Source: Calonectria ilicicola
Lineage: Eukaryota; Ascomycota; Sordariomycetes; Hypocreales; Nectriaceae
Direction: 5' to 3'
DNA: 64,000 bases
NCBI GenBank assembly: GCA_020809705.1
Contig: CP085830.1
Coordinates: forward strand, 5,456,001-5,520,000
The stretch's first letter is position 1. Each line of letters opens with the position of its first letter. This document shows positions 1-11,391 of this stretch, one piece after another. The notes under the pieces are model-generated. The model did no database searches, had not been told where the DNA came from, and was given only the letters and a program-made list of their open reading frames with translations. The position numbers and the translations under genes were made by a program.

Positions 1-1410
1 GATTAGAACATAATTGTCAGTCGCACAATTGTTATTGAATTGGCTGGCACTTGGGGTACCATTGTACAGACTTGTTTAAATCTTTTAGTTAGACCACCTG
101 AAGGGGCATTGCAAACGCGCCATATGAATCCGTTCCAAATGGCAAAATCTCATGTTAGTTTGCCAACAATCGTGGTGTTTTCTCCTATAAACTTGGCCTT
201 GGATGTGGATTCGCGTTTGTATTGAACATTGAGTGGTCTTGGTGAATGTACAATGAAATGGTGGGCCAATCAAGCGGCCAGTTTGAAAAGGAGCTGACGG
301 TGCGATACTAATAGTCACAACGAGCCCAGTCTTTAGCTCTACTTGATGCAAATACGTGCCGAATTCAATAAATGGCTCACTTCTCGTATAGTGACTTGAG
401 TTGACAGATTATTAGGCCGTTCCTATGAACCGGAACCACTGCTACATATTCAATCGAAGCTATCGCCCAGATAGCAGAGCACTTGCATCAGAGTGGAATT
501 CGGATGTATCTGAGCAGTTAAACACTCAAAGCTGGTTGTTTTCTATACAATATCATTAAAATGACCGTAGGACAGCTCTTTTCCAGCTCAAGGGAAACTT
601 CCTTTTCAAGTAGATTGTTTTATCGGTCTTAGAGAACGGGATACAGGACTTGCCTTTCACAATGCAACACCCAATAAGCAACACAATACCCACGCTAGTC
701 GCCTCGTGGATGACTGCTGCAGCAATTGACCCTTTTTGAGAACCGGAATGTGGGAGGGTTGACAAGCGACCCTGATTAGGAAAACGAAAAGGAGATTATT
801 CTTCATTTTAGGTTGTACACTAGGTAGCTTTGCTGTCTAGACTGCCACCGCTGAACTGTGCGCCACGCGGTCGCGTTAGCTCTGGCACACAGGCTAACCG
901 TTATCTGGCGGAGAGAAATTGCATTTGCTAGTTTTGGTCAAATTAAACAGCATCTAGGCCATCAACTCTGGCTCAACCGGCCATTTTGAATAGACTTGTC
1001 TGTCTGTATGAAATGGTAGCTTCTATCTACAACTTTGTTATCAACGGCCTTCGGTGAGACAAGTCAGCACTCATTACGAATGACGAGACTTTTATCTCAT
1101 ACATACACCTTGCCATCATATGCTAATATATGGATTCGAAATGTCTTTGCAGCAGGTGTTTCGTTTATTTCCTTCTCAACAACACCAATTTTGGCCGACT
1201 TTTAATCTGAATTTTCCAGAAGCCACCGAATTCTTGCGATACTTTCCCTTTTACCTTTGCCAAAGTCTATCGGCGGGCATATCAATTTAATTCATAGTGG
1301 CAATTCTCAAGATTGTGTTTAACAATTGTATTAGTTTAATGGCTAAACATGTCTGTTTAACATTGCTGCAAAAATTAACCCCAAGTCCATGCGCGTCGGA
1401 GCAATCACTC
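1..1410. other. Intergenic, nothing recognised
   Basis: No reading frame here has a recognisable domain, splice structure or signal peptide. The short open frames on both strands (up to about 90 codons) look like chance. The stretch is moderately AT-rich and ends at the 3' side of the minus-strand methyltransferase. Confidence 0.5.
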
Positions 1411-2595
1411 CTACACCACAGGCTTTTCTGCGACAATCCGATAAGTCGTCGTAATCAAGCGCATATTATCCATCTCCACAAACGCTTGTCCATCCAGACA
1501 TAACCGATCAAACAACGTTGTAAAATGTCGCGGAAGAGCCCTCATCCTGACCAGGCCGTGAATGGTGCGTCTCAAAAACCGAAAGTAAATGTCAACCTTG
1601 TCAATCAGTGGAGCCTGCAAACCATCGATGCTGGGATTGTCGGATTTTGAAATGGAAAAGCCAGCGTCAGTCAAGGCCTTTTCAAAACTTGTGGGCGTCG
1701 GCGTGCCCACAGCACCAATTAGAGGCTTGACGCGGCGCATGAGAGCAGCGTGTTTTGCATCGTCAGGGTTGTAAGCAGGTAAACTGACCCAATCCATGAG
1801 AAGAAACTTGGATCCCGGTTTCAATATCCGATAGACCTCTTTGAAAAGAAGAGATGGGTCTTTGCATAGACTTAGAGCCTGAATCTCATAAAAGGCATCA
1901 AAAGATTGATCCTCAAACGGCAGTGGCAATTCATTCTGGTCGTGCACAACAAACTCGTTGTTGAACCCAAGGGCACGGTTAAACTCTTGTGCTTGCACAA
2001 TTTGATTCGAGTCAATGTTGAGGCCAACAATCTGGGCACCCGAAAAGCTCGCCATGTGAGCTGCCACTCTCCCGCGGCCGCATCCAAGGTCCAAAGCCCT
2101 CATTCCAGGCCCAAGACCAATCTCCCTGGCAATGGAGTCTTCGTTCAGTAGCTGGTTGTCCAAAACAGAGGCCTTTTTATCCATTAGCGGTGGAATATAC
2201 ATTTTCTCGACAGCACCAAGACTGCACAAGTGATTGAGAACTGAATAGTAGGCTCGGAGGCAGTCCCCAACGCGCTGTTGATAACCCAGGCCGAATGTGG
2301 CAATCATTTCATCTTCGTTGGCCCAATCAAGATTGTAAATCTCATAAGAGGCCATAAAGTCTTCAACTTCTTTTGGTGAGAGGTCCCGAATATGCTTGAA
2401 TGCCTTGGCAAATGTTTTCCACCGTTTGGGCGAAACGGTGTGGTGAACTTGCTGCTGATTGAGAGTCCCGTGCTTGGGCAGCGATATCACACGTGATTTT
2501 TCATCGATATTGTCACTAGACCGGGGACTATCATTCAAGATGGTCTGGTTTTGGAGCGACGAGTCAGGAGAGTGAATTGCTGTGGTTGCGGCCAT
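1411..2595 (-). CDS. SAM-dependent methyltransferase, sterol C-24 methyltransferase (Erg6)-like
   Basis: This single-exon gene encodes 394 aa. I start it at the first ATG (MAATTAIHSP), because the frame upstream opens only with TTG codons. A class I methyltransferase fold is clear. Motif I, LDLGCGRGRVAAHM, lies near residues 168-181 and binds S-adenosylmethionine. It is followed by an acidic loop (IVGLNIDSNQ) and a motif-II-like block (FDAFYEIQALSLCKDPSLLFKEVYRILKPG, given here as two joined motifs, residues about 252-281). The C-terminal third (RRTIHGLVRM onward) resembles the sterol methyltransferase C-terminal domain. Erg6-family enzymes methylate the sterol side chain; divergent fungal paralogues also act in terpenoid or sterol-like secondary metabolism. 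The 60-residue low-complexity N-terminus and the lack of linked sterol genes suggest a paralogue rather than the housekeeping Erg6. The substrate is unknown. Confidence 0.85.
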   Translation of the reverse strand: MAATTAIHSPDSSLQNQTILNDSPRSSDNIDEKSRVISLPKHGTLNQQQVHHTVSPKRWKTFAKAFKHIRDLSPKEVEDFMASYEIYNLDWANEDEMIATFGLGYQQRVGDCLRAYYSVLNHLCSLGAVEKMYIPPLMDKKASVLDNQLLNEDSIAREIGLGPGMRALDLGCGRGRVAAHMASFSGAQIVGLNIDSNQIVQAQEFNRALGFNNEFVVHDQNELPLPFEDQSFDAFYEIQALSLCKDPSLLFKEVYRILKPGSKFLLMDWVSLPAYNPDDAKHAALMRRVKPLIGAVGTPTPTSFEKALTDAGFSISKSDNPSIDGLQAPLIDKVDIYFRFLRRTIHGLVRMRALPRHFTTLFDRLCLDGQAFVEMDNMRLITTTYRIVAEKPVV

Positions 2596-3989
2596 AATCC
2601 AACACAATGCCAAGGAGAGGTATATCGGGCACTACATGGCAGCAGCAACTTCAACCAAGGGGACTGAGAGCACTTCATATCTCAAGCTAGATTAGCACCA
2701 AACCGAGAATTCCACTCATTCCGTCAGATGATCAGATAAACCTTTCCCGTCAGACTCCCGGTCGAGCCGAACAAGCAGGTCCTTTGCAGCGTGGCTGACA
2801 AACGGCGTTGAGGTGTTATTTCCGAGGCTGATCACCAACCCCTGCCAGCCACCTTGTCATCCTGCGACAGGCTTTTCAGGCCACGAGACGTGTGACTCTG
2901 TGCCTTTATCTGACACTGCTATTTACTGTTGGGTGGGTTGCAACACTGCAGGCTGCCGTCCGGGGTCCTGTTGGCTGGATGTGACGAGTTCGTTGCAACA
3001 TCCACATTTAACCGACGGTGCCGTGCGATTTCGGACGGCTGGGACCGGCATGGGGCCTGGCTAGTATTAAACTATTGGATGATGCTTAAGGCTATGGTGG
3101 TCATGAATCCGCGGAATCCAGGTTTTTTACGCCACCGCGATTGACGCCAATGTCACCTCATCCGCCCCACAGGCTGGATGCCGAAGCGGACGGGGAATAG
3201 AGGGGGTGACTCGAGATGTCTTGTCTGGTGGTGAACATGTCCCAGGCTACATCGCGTTGCTGGCGCTGGCTTCATGTCATGACTGCTGCTATCAATTCTT
3301 CATCAGCAAGGGTTTTCTTGGCATTGATGTTGAAATAAGCTTCATTGCTCAGCCACGATCGTGGCGAATATCAATCGCGCTCATTGGTCTTGATGCTCAT
3401 AGATGCGCATCCTGTCGATGGCAGATCGATGCCAAGATATTAATAGATGGGCGGGATCTTGTCTCATGGTCGAGCCCGGTTTTCTAGAATCCAAAACGAT
3501 GAATTCCGTCCCACCAAGATATCATAAACCACCACCCAAGATATTACTGCAACCGACCTGTCAAGCCATTGTAAATAGCTTTTCATCATACAACACAATG
3601 AAGCCAAATTAATAACCCATCTATCATGTATCAAGTATCAAACTTGCGTTTGGTACTCGGAATCTCGGAGTCCGAGACGTCCTCGATGATCACCACCCCT
3701 GTTACCAAATAACAGCACCGCATTAAGCCGAATTTCCGGATAAATGACTCAATGGGTGTATCCCAAATGAACCATGCTGGGCCTGATGGCAACTGTAATA
3801 ACATCATTCCACTTAGGCGGAGCACTCATTGTCATTGATCTAATGCCAGTGTCGTGATTCCCGGGGGCTTCGGAGTGCGGACCCACGTTTCGGGGCCGGT
3901 CGGAGTTTTTTAATGCGATAGCGATCTGGACATTCAGCATTTAGGACACACGAGCTACCTGGTGCTCACACCTACCCACGCCACGCACC
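2596..3989. other. Intergenic, promoter side of the methyltransferase
   Basis: No gene is recognised. The frames present are short and lack domain signatures. The first several hundred bases must hold the promoter of the minus-strand methyltransferase, but I see no distinctive element. Confidence 0.4.
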
Positions 3990-3993
3990 GCTC

Positions 3994-4100
3994 TCATGCC
4001 TCCGGCGGCCCTCCGGGGGGGCCTCGCTACGCTCGAAGGTCTCTGGGCGATAGATTCCGTCTTTTTTTCCCCTTCTTTCTCTTCCTCTTCTTCTGCTTTA
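3994..4100 (+). repeat. Dispersed GC-rich repeat with pyrimidine tail, copy 1
   Basis: A GC-rich core of about 41 bp (positions 3995-4035, beginning ATGCCTCCGGCGGCCC) is followed by a long T/C-rich tract. The same core occurs without mismatch, inverted, at about 39918-39958, where it also runs into a pyrimidine-rich tail. The core can fold a G/C hairpin around its GGCCC and GGGCC halves. It stands out from its AT-leaning surroundings. It may be a short non-autonomous element or a structured regulatory piece; I cannot name the family. Confidence 0.6.
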
Positions 4101-4514
4101 TTCTATGGCATGGCCTTCGTTGTTGTCTTTTTTAGTTATACTCTTGACTTACAAACAAGTCTAGTTATCCAGCAAGGTCAATACACCAATAATGCTTGCT
4201 GATACAAACCAGAAACAACTACTCCTACTTGTCTTCTCTCCCTAGACGTGGCATGGCAAATGAATGGCGCAGACGCAGACAACTAGTTACCAACATTTCA
4301 GTCAATACTGATTTCAATCCCCCGTGTTTCATGTCAACTGATGAGTGGAGACATGACACCTCCGATAATAATCGAATTGCAGCAGTAGAGTTTACTTGTT
4401 CAAATCATTTATTGACAAATTCCATTAATCAAAATATATTCTCATCATCATTACCAAAACATCATCGTTTACATGAAAGATTACCTATAATACACCATTG
4501 ACCCAATTTCCATC
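4101..4514. other. Intergenic, nothing recognised
   Basis: A short AT-leaning stretch lies between the GC-rich repeat and the 3' end of the alpha/beta hydrolase. No gene is recognised. Confidence 0.4.
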
Positions 4515-5331
4515 TTATTGCGCAAGCGTTTGGATGGCACCAAGTAACTCTTTAGGCTTGCTCAAGAATGAGCAATGACCTGTATTTAGGGTAACAGTGC
4601 TTGGTGTGGGGCCCAGTTGGAGGGCCATTTGTTGCTGGATTTCATAAGGCAAAGCATTGTCAATGGTGCAAAAAATGTACTTGCACGCTATTCCATTTGC
4701 CCATGGCTCATACCCTGAAGGCGTAGCAAACAATAGGGCCGAGGTATGGGACATTTCTCGGGACCATTTTGCTTGACCCTCGGCGTCCATGTCGTTGAAT
4801 GCTACCTCGGCCAAAAACTCAGACTTTCCAACTACGCGGTCACCCTGATTTGATGGTTAGCACATTATATAGCAAATGATTCGGCAACATACCTGAACAT
4901 CCATCCACGGCAAAGGATGGCCGCCCAGCATATCCAGTAGGCTCTTGTTTTTGGGGAGCAGGAATGCCGACAGATAAATGATGCCAGCGACAGTGTCATC
5001 GAAACCAACTACAGAGTTGCTTCCAACGACACCTCCAGCAGAATGACACAGGAGCAGCGCCTTTCTCCCCTCCTTTGATAGCTTTGTCAAGACGGCCTGT
5101 ACTTCTGCAACATCCTCGGAGAGCCCGGCCAATGGAAGCTCGGTGCCACCCACTGTTTTGAGGGCGACATACTCTGTAGGATATCCGGCATCATTTAACA
5201 TGGCTTGGAATGCATCCCAAACCACTGGCGTTTGCCATGCGCCAGGAACAATGACTTGAATACAGTGTTAGCAATGTAAAAAGCAGCAGAGATTCAGTAC
5301 GCTTACCAACTGTAGGCTTAGTGGTTGGCAT
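4515..5331 (-). CDS. Alpha/beta hydrolase (AB_hydrolase_6-like)
   Basis: Three exons (5331-5307, 5254-4893, 4844-4515) give 238 aa; the splices are GTAAGC..CAAG and GTATGT..TCAG and the total is an exact multiple of three. The start is ATG in MPTTKPTVVIVPGAW, which supplies the first beta strand and the oxyanion-hole region (VPGAW) of the fold. The nucleophile elbow is LLCHSAGG, near residue 80, with Ser as the likely nucleophile. The C-terminal LNTGHCSFLSKP carries the catalytic His. This compact family contains small-molecule esterases and lactonases, usually cytosolic. No signal peptide is present. Neighbouring genes do not indicate a pathway. Confidence 0.85.
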
Positions 5332-6420
5332 GTTGGCTCAAAAAGACGTTGGATGATCAAGGTCAAAGCTGCGGCTGATTCGGGTGACAGGGAAAAGATG
5401 GACAAGGCGGGAAAACAGGGCTGAGTTGCACAGACAGCGAAAACAGATTGACATGGACAAAAACTACGGCCTGTGAGTTGAGTTAAGTAGTCGCCGGGAT
5501 GCCCGCTGCAAACACAGGGCGAGGGCGTGGGTGGCAATCCTGTTGCTCGACTGACTCGTCTAGACTCCAATCGGACGCACGGCCTGGCCGCAAATGGTGG
5601 TGCACCAGTTTGTAGACTGGGAGATTTTAGTACCGCCCTAGGCAATGAACGGAGACCGTTTACTCTGGCCTCAGCCTTCAAATCTGAGAAACGTGATTTC
5701 CGAGCCGTTCGACGGCGCGATGCTGGGTTATATTAGGAAGAATGCGGGCGCAGACAGCATCACTTGACCGGGCAGCCAGCTGTGGCAAAAATGCTGAGCC
5801 AATTTCCAAATTCACAGTCCTTTATATGACATGTCGGTATCAAAAATTAAGATGTTTGGATGACAGACGGCTCACATGCCGAATCTCTTCCCTGCAGCTT
5901 TGCAGCCGCTTGGCAGTCATTATTTTCTGCAAGACATGTTGTCCACCTTGAAAACCAGCAACGGTCGACCCCGGATGCACGGACGTGCCAGTGGATTGAT
6001 CGACAACCTGCGACAACGGATCTGGAGTCAAAGGCGGTCCGGCATCTGTTTGAGTTTCCTAGCCTCATTAGTCTGCCCACTTCTTTGGTAAGGGGCCACG
6101 GCAATAGCCACCAACAACGCACCGTCCCAGGTCTGAGGAGTTATCAAGATTGGCTAGCACTACTTCAAGGATGATTCAATTTGGCTGCGCGTGCTTGACC
6201 GACTTCTTGGGCCCTGTAGTTTGCGGCTCAACTGAGCAACTGGCCCAGTTCTTGGCGACCGGCGCCAAGATCACGTCCCTTAATCCCGTCCTTTGATCCC
6301 GTCTCTTGTTGGTATAAACAGCAGCACCTACCCCCTGTTTAGATCGATCTTGGATACTGTTTTGTAGTTGCGTTTCTGCTTTACTCATCATCATTGAAAT
6401 CTGCGAGGCGGGAGGAAGGG
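5332..6420. other. Intergenic region between divergent genes
   Basis: About 1.1 kb separates the minus-strand hydrolase from the plus-strand membrane protein, so it must hold both promoters. Overlapping open frames of up to about 137 codons occur on both strands, but none shows a domain or codon pattern that I trust. Confidence 0.4.
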
Positions 6421-7831
6421 ATGCCAACCATCTTTGCGAGAGCGTATGACGAGGCGGCCGCCAAGGCTGCCTACGTCCAACACCTAAAAGAGGCAGCCGC
6501 TACACAAGATCTATCAGAAGACATGCGGGCATCGACAAGAAACCTCAGCATCATCTTTACCGTGGTGGGAACAGTCTTTGTTGTGATGCGATTCATGGCC
6601 CGAAGGCGGCAGGGCACCTACATTGGAACAGACGACTGGTTAATAGTGTTGTCTCTGCTTCTCCTGTACGGAAACTTCATCTTCAACATAATTTGTAGGT
6701 ATCCTGGACAGATGTTTGCGGTGCTAGACTTACAATGACTAGTAATCAACCAAGGCGTGGGCCTGCACTCGGGCGCCTTGTCACTTGACCAGCTCATTGC
6801 AATGAACAAGGTAAATCACCTCGCCAGACCTGTCAGAATCAATCGCTAACAAGCCAGACCCTTGTTGGAGCTGAAATCATCTACCTCACCTCTGTCAACA
6901 TTTACAAAATATCCCTCCTCTTTCTCTACTATCGCATCTTTCCTCTCCGAAGCATCCGTCTCGGGGGCTATATTTGCGGCGGTCTTTCCACTGCATGGAT
7001 GATTGCAGCAAACCTAGCCGCCATCTTTCAGTGCACGCCTCGAGAAAAGACCTGGTACCCTTGGGTCCAAGGAACTTGCATCGACTTATTCCTGACACAG
7101 CTTTGCGTGTCGGTGCCCGTCATCATGTGCGACATTGCGATTCTCGCCCTGCCAGTCAAGCACGTGTGGCAGCTCAAGACGAACCTGACCCAACGAATTT
7201 TCATCATGGGCATCTTTCTCCTCGGCTCCTATGTCGTCTTTACCAGCTGCTATAGATTTGCCGTCTATTTAGAGTACCGAGCATCCGACATTCCATGTAA
7301 GTTTGCTGTTGTCGATCAATTCTCTTTGATGCTAACTACATTACAGATACCCTCTCAAGACCTATAGCCTGGAACGTCATTGAAGTTAGCAGTGGTATCG
7401 TCTCTGCATGCTTACCAACGCTCGGCCCTCTAGTTCGCCTCGTTTTCACCTCACTCTACCCATCATCTATACAGCGCAGCACGGGACACTCTGGTGGCGG
7501 CAACTCCAAAAACATCCAAACGATTGGAGGGACCGGAGGACAGCCGCGGAGCCGTTCGCACTCGAGAGGATGGAACAACATGAGAGATGTTAGCAGCAGA
7601 GAAGGAAGCGAAGATGGAGATATTGGTCTTGTTCCGCAAAAGAATCGCGGCGGAGTCAATGTCAGCGTCACCTATAGCCAGAACAAAAGCTCCGAGAGCC
7701 TAAGCAACGACGAGATACCCCTAACAGCAATACGTCAAGAAACAGTGGTGGAATGGAAGGTGGAGACGCTGTCGTCGCTTGATGAGAGCAGGCGGAAACA
7801 ACACATGGACATTGAGAGAGCCCAGCGATAA
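6421..7831 (+). CDS. Seven-helix integral membrane protein (SAT4/Pth11-like rhodopsin fold)
   Basis: Four exons (6421-6694, 6743-6810, 6858-7296, 7347-7831) give 421 aa in frame. The start is ATG in MPTIFARAYDEA; the frame upstream lacks another ATG. Hydrophobic helices follow in the order expected for the fungal SAT4/Pth11-like family: LSIIFTVVGTVFVVMRF, WLIVLSLLLLYGNFIFN, then IYLTSVNIYKISLLFLYYR, the helix around AWMIAANLAAIFQC, CVSVPVIMCDIAILALP, and IFIMGIFLLGSYVVFTSCYR. The LLFLYYRIFP motif and the conserved CxP/WxxG loop (CTPREKTWYPWVQGTC) are typical. The hydrophilic C-tail is rich in Ser, Gly and Arg and probably cytosolic. Such proteins are proposed plasma-membrane receptors, some acting in surface sensing. 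No CFEM domain is present. The ligand is unknown. Confidence 0.88.
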
Positions 7832-8046
7832 AGACGGCCCCAATCTCAAGTGCGATAGAGTTACTCCATACTAATTTTTTATGACAACGTGTAATGAGAG
7901 ATAGTTAATATAGAAATTGCTCTAAAATTTGGCATTTTGTATTTTTTGAATCACATCATTCGACAGGTTGCTCTGGATGCACCTGGTTCCCCCAAAAGGG
8001 TTTGAGTGACCCTATTGAACCAAAAGTCTCCATTCAAAGCCACTTT

Positions 8047-8478
8047 TCAAGCTTGTTCGGCATTTCGGACATCCTTCACTTGTTTCGTCCTCTTAGAGTC
8101 ATCCTGGTCCCCTGTATTTATTGTGCTTTCATGCTCAATCATCATGATACAAGCATTTTCCGCCACCGGTCGATGCCTCACTCCCTTGGGGACCACAAAT
8201 AAATCTCCTTCTTTCATGATGACTGGGTCTTGTCCTTCAATCTCCATCGTGAGCTTTCCGGAGAGGAGGTAAAAGAGTTCTTCTGATTTTGGGTGCGCGT
8301 GCCAGATGAATTCTCCATCAATTTTGGCGACTTTGACGTAGTGGTCGTTGATCGCGGCCACAAGGCGCGGGGACCACGTTTCGGTAAATGAAGAGAGAAC
8401 GGCTGGCACAGAGGTAGTATGAGGCATTTTTATGATGAGATTGGAATTTAGAAATGAGTTTTTGGTTTGTGTTGACAT
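8047..8478 (-). CDS. Single-domain cupin protein
   Basis: The ORF encodes 143 aa from ATG at 8478 (MSTQTKNSF) or 126 aa from ATG at 8427 (MPHTTSVP). Family members usually begin just before the VLSSFTETWSP segment, so the shorter form is possible. Cupin motif 1 is FIWHAHPKSEELFYLLSG, with two His and one Glu as metal ligands. Motif 2 is GDLFVVPKGVRHRP, with the last metal-binding His. The fold binds a divalent metal and is found in isomerases, dioxygenases and storage proteins. The substrate cannot be inferred. The C-terminal 25 residues are charged and variable. Confidence 0.8.
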   Translation of the reverse strand: MSTQTKNSFLNSNLIIKMPHTTSVPAVLSSFTETWSPRLVAAINDHYVKVAKIDGEFIWHAHPKSEELFYLLSGKLTMEIEGQDPVIMKEGDLFVVPKGVRHRPVAENACIMMIEHESTINTGDQDDSKRTKQVKDVRNAEQA

Positions 8479-9640
8479 TCTCAAAGCGACCAAACGAATA
8501 AATAGTGATCAATAGATGTTGAAGAGGTTGTGGGGCTTTGTCTTAGTGGACCCATCTTGTCATTCGCAAGGCGCAAGGGCGTAATCGGTCTCAGTCGAAT
8601 GGGTTAGAATGTATTACTGGTGTGCGTGTGTGTTTTTTTCGCCCCCATCTAATAAAGGCGCGCCTTGTGAATCATGATCTACGGTGATGGAACAAATCAT
8701 GGCAAATAAATTGTCCAAAACTTCAGCTTACAATACGCCACCAGAGTTCACAATGTCAATCTTTGTATGGAGGGCGCTAATGCTCAAGCGCGATCGGGGT
8801 AGTGCCTCTAATAAGCATTCAGGATAATAAAACGAACATCGTGTGTAATCATGGTGGATGGGTGGCAACTACGCGCCGTTTTGCGGTGATTTTTGTATCG
8901 GCTGATGTAGTGTCGCTACCTCACTCAACACCATCTATTAACACCTCGCGTGGATTCGAGCACCCTCACTGACAACAGTGACGCATTATGATTTCATTGG
9001 TCTCGGAATCAACATTTCGCTATCAAAGCCATCGTTAACTGTGTGTATCGAGCTTGATGACTTGTGAGCATCGCAATACCGAGCATACTCAGTGTGTTCT
9101 GCGGGGAATGGGATTTGGCTATTGTGCAATGAAAAGTATCTTTTAAGACACGCCGTGACTCACGAGGCTTTTAGCAGTTGAGTCCATTCAGAGTTTTGCC
9201 TTGAGTGGCTATGAGCAAACTTAATCGCAAGATGCAAGACAGGGTGCTGTTACTAACACCAACATGATCTTGTATGTGCCTAATTACAATAGCTCCTCTT
9301 TAATGCCCAAGGTAGAGGTAAATCTTTCCTTAAAATAAGAATGAATTAATAAAAAGCAGTGCCTCAAACCATCATTTGATCGTTGCGGCGCCTGTTGTGA
9401 GACAAGCTTTTGCTTAGTGGGTAAACAACAGGCACACAATTGGATCGCGTGTGGGGCATGAGCCAGTACTAAAAGGCCTGCACGGTCGCCATCATGGGCC
9501 TGTCACATTTTGACCTCTTCACCTCCACGTCGCCACAGCCCGACGCAGCCATGTCGTCTTGTTGCACATTCCTTATGCTCCTATGCGAGCTGTGCTCTGC
9601 TATCTATCGAGAATATTTTACCCTCCCGGATGGCTACATC
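8479..9640. other. Intergenic, nothing recognised
   Basis: About 1.2 kb without a convincing gene. It contains the promoter of the cupin gene on its left edge and leads into the degraded AT-rich locus. Confidence 0.4.
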
Positions 9641-9664
9641 TAAGGCCCTACCTTGTGATACCTT

Positions 9665-11105
9665 ATGACCTTGGATGGGGAGGCCATCAACCTAAGTCTC
9701 ATGTACACATGCCATCTTGTCATGCAGGAAATAAGACCTTTGTTGCTTTCTCTGAATATAATAACCTTTTCAACCGTTCATACTAGATATTTCTCTCTCC
9801 TTACTACAAAGTTTAGCCTCTTTGTAGTCGAGCTTAAGGGAGTATAATTGGCAGTATTTGAGTGGCTTATTTCGTTGATTAATGTTGATATTTATGCGAA
9901 GGTTATAAATGAGTTCTTAGAATGTAAAGAAGATTTGGATAAGATGCTGGATAATTTTCGGATCTACTATGAATTAAAATTGGAGGTTTATTATTGTGAA
10001 CTAAGATAGATAATGCAATATATTCTTTCTGCGCATAGTCTGGAGACCATCAATCAACTTAAGTATTCGATCTAGTCTTGAGTTACGATAACCTATCCCT
10101 ACGACGCTCTTTCTAAAATGGCCCATCTGCACTATGAAGATTGGGCTATACTTACTTGAGCTCAGCTTAATGAATTATCAGAAATCTTTATATATTGGGA
10201 TGCTGACTTTCTCTGAAGTCTGGATTATAATATGCCAAGATCTTGTTTCTCAGCTATAGCTGTAGCTATATTCTTTCTTGATTCTATTACACCCCAGAAT
10301 CGGTCTTATATACGCGATATTGTCCTCAATGAGGACGGTAATGCTGAGATATCCCCTGAACTTCACGTCCTTGGCCTAATTCCTTTTTGTATAGAGAATC
10401 TATATCTTCGTATTGAACGTCGTATAAATCTATGGAGGATAATTTTCCAGCATCCTTATTTAGGCGTTATAGAAGCGCTTATATTATACTTTAATATAAC
10501 TCGTAAATTATCCTTAGAAGGTATGCCGCCTAACTCTATGATAACTCTTTTAGATGGTGGTCCGGCCATAGAAGCATGCTCATAGATTTTCCAGGACTGC
10601 ATTTAAAGAGATCTGGCATTTAGGCATGCTATGGTCAAGTTATTTCTTAAAATAGATTAACTCGTCTGTGAAGACTTTGTAAATGGGGTTGGGTATTCTT
10701 TATATTAGGCCTATGATAACGATATGGAGGAACTAGTGCTTACATTTTGGAATTTATTTAATAAATTAGTTGATTTTCTTTGGAGATATAATTTTAATTC
10801 AGGCAAGATATTAGATATTAACCACCTTTACTAGGAATACTCCACTTTGGGGTTTACAGACTATATTATAAACGAGTTGTACCCTTTCGGGATAAAAGGC
10901 TACAGAAATATGCCTTAACTCATACTATGGAATGAATTTTTAATTAAAGATAATCTTACTGAGGATGAGCGTGCAAGGTTTAAAGTGTACACCCAGGGAA
11001 AGGATTTCAGTTAGAAATTTAGATTCGCTAAAAAGATAGCTTACTTTAATTTAGTCTAAAAGAATTATGGTTGCGTCCTGGGCTGGAATTTTGCTAGCTT
11101 GTGAT
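9665..11105 (+). pseudogene. RIP-like decayed gene of unknown function
   Basis: One reading frame (codons starting at 9665 + 3n) keeps protein-like sequence for about 480 codons, but is broken by roughly 15 stops, mostly TAG and TAA with a few TGA. No frameshift is needed. Best-preserved stretches include FLDSITPQNRSYIRDIVLNE (about 10270), PELHVLGLIPFCIENLYLRI (about 10355) and FTDYIINELYPFGIKGYR (about 10850). TAG/TAA in place of CAG/CAA, TGA in place of CGA, and the raised AT content are what repeat-induced point mutation (CpA to TpA) or cytosine deamination leaves. I do not recognise the family. The original start and end are uncertain. Confidence 0.65.
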
Positions 11106-11391
11106 GTAGTTAAAATTGAATTGGCTGATCAAAATGCCTGAACACGGCGGGATATTTTCCAGCTATGCTTAGATTTGTAGATATTACTATATTAGTAAAT
11201 CCGATCATTATTAGTGAATTCTCTTCAATTTCCCCCTCAGACACTCTCTTGGAAAAGTAAAGTGGGTGACACAACACGGATTAACAGGAGATTGGCGGTG
11301 GCCGACAGGGAACCCATTCATTCATAGGTGGGGACTGTGGTTATCAGCATGTCGATGCCGAATCTTTTGTTTTAAAGGCACATGTGTGCCA

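Noticed and set aside
5847..6174. Frames of about 70-104 codons on both strands
   Set aside because: No domain, no splice partners, and located in a divergent promoter interval.
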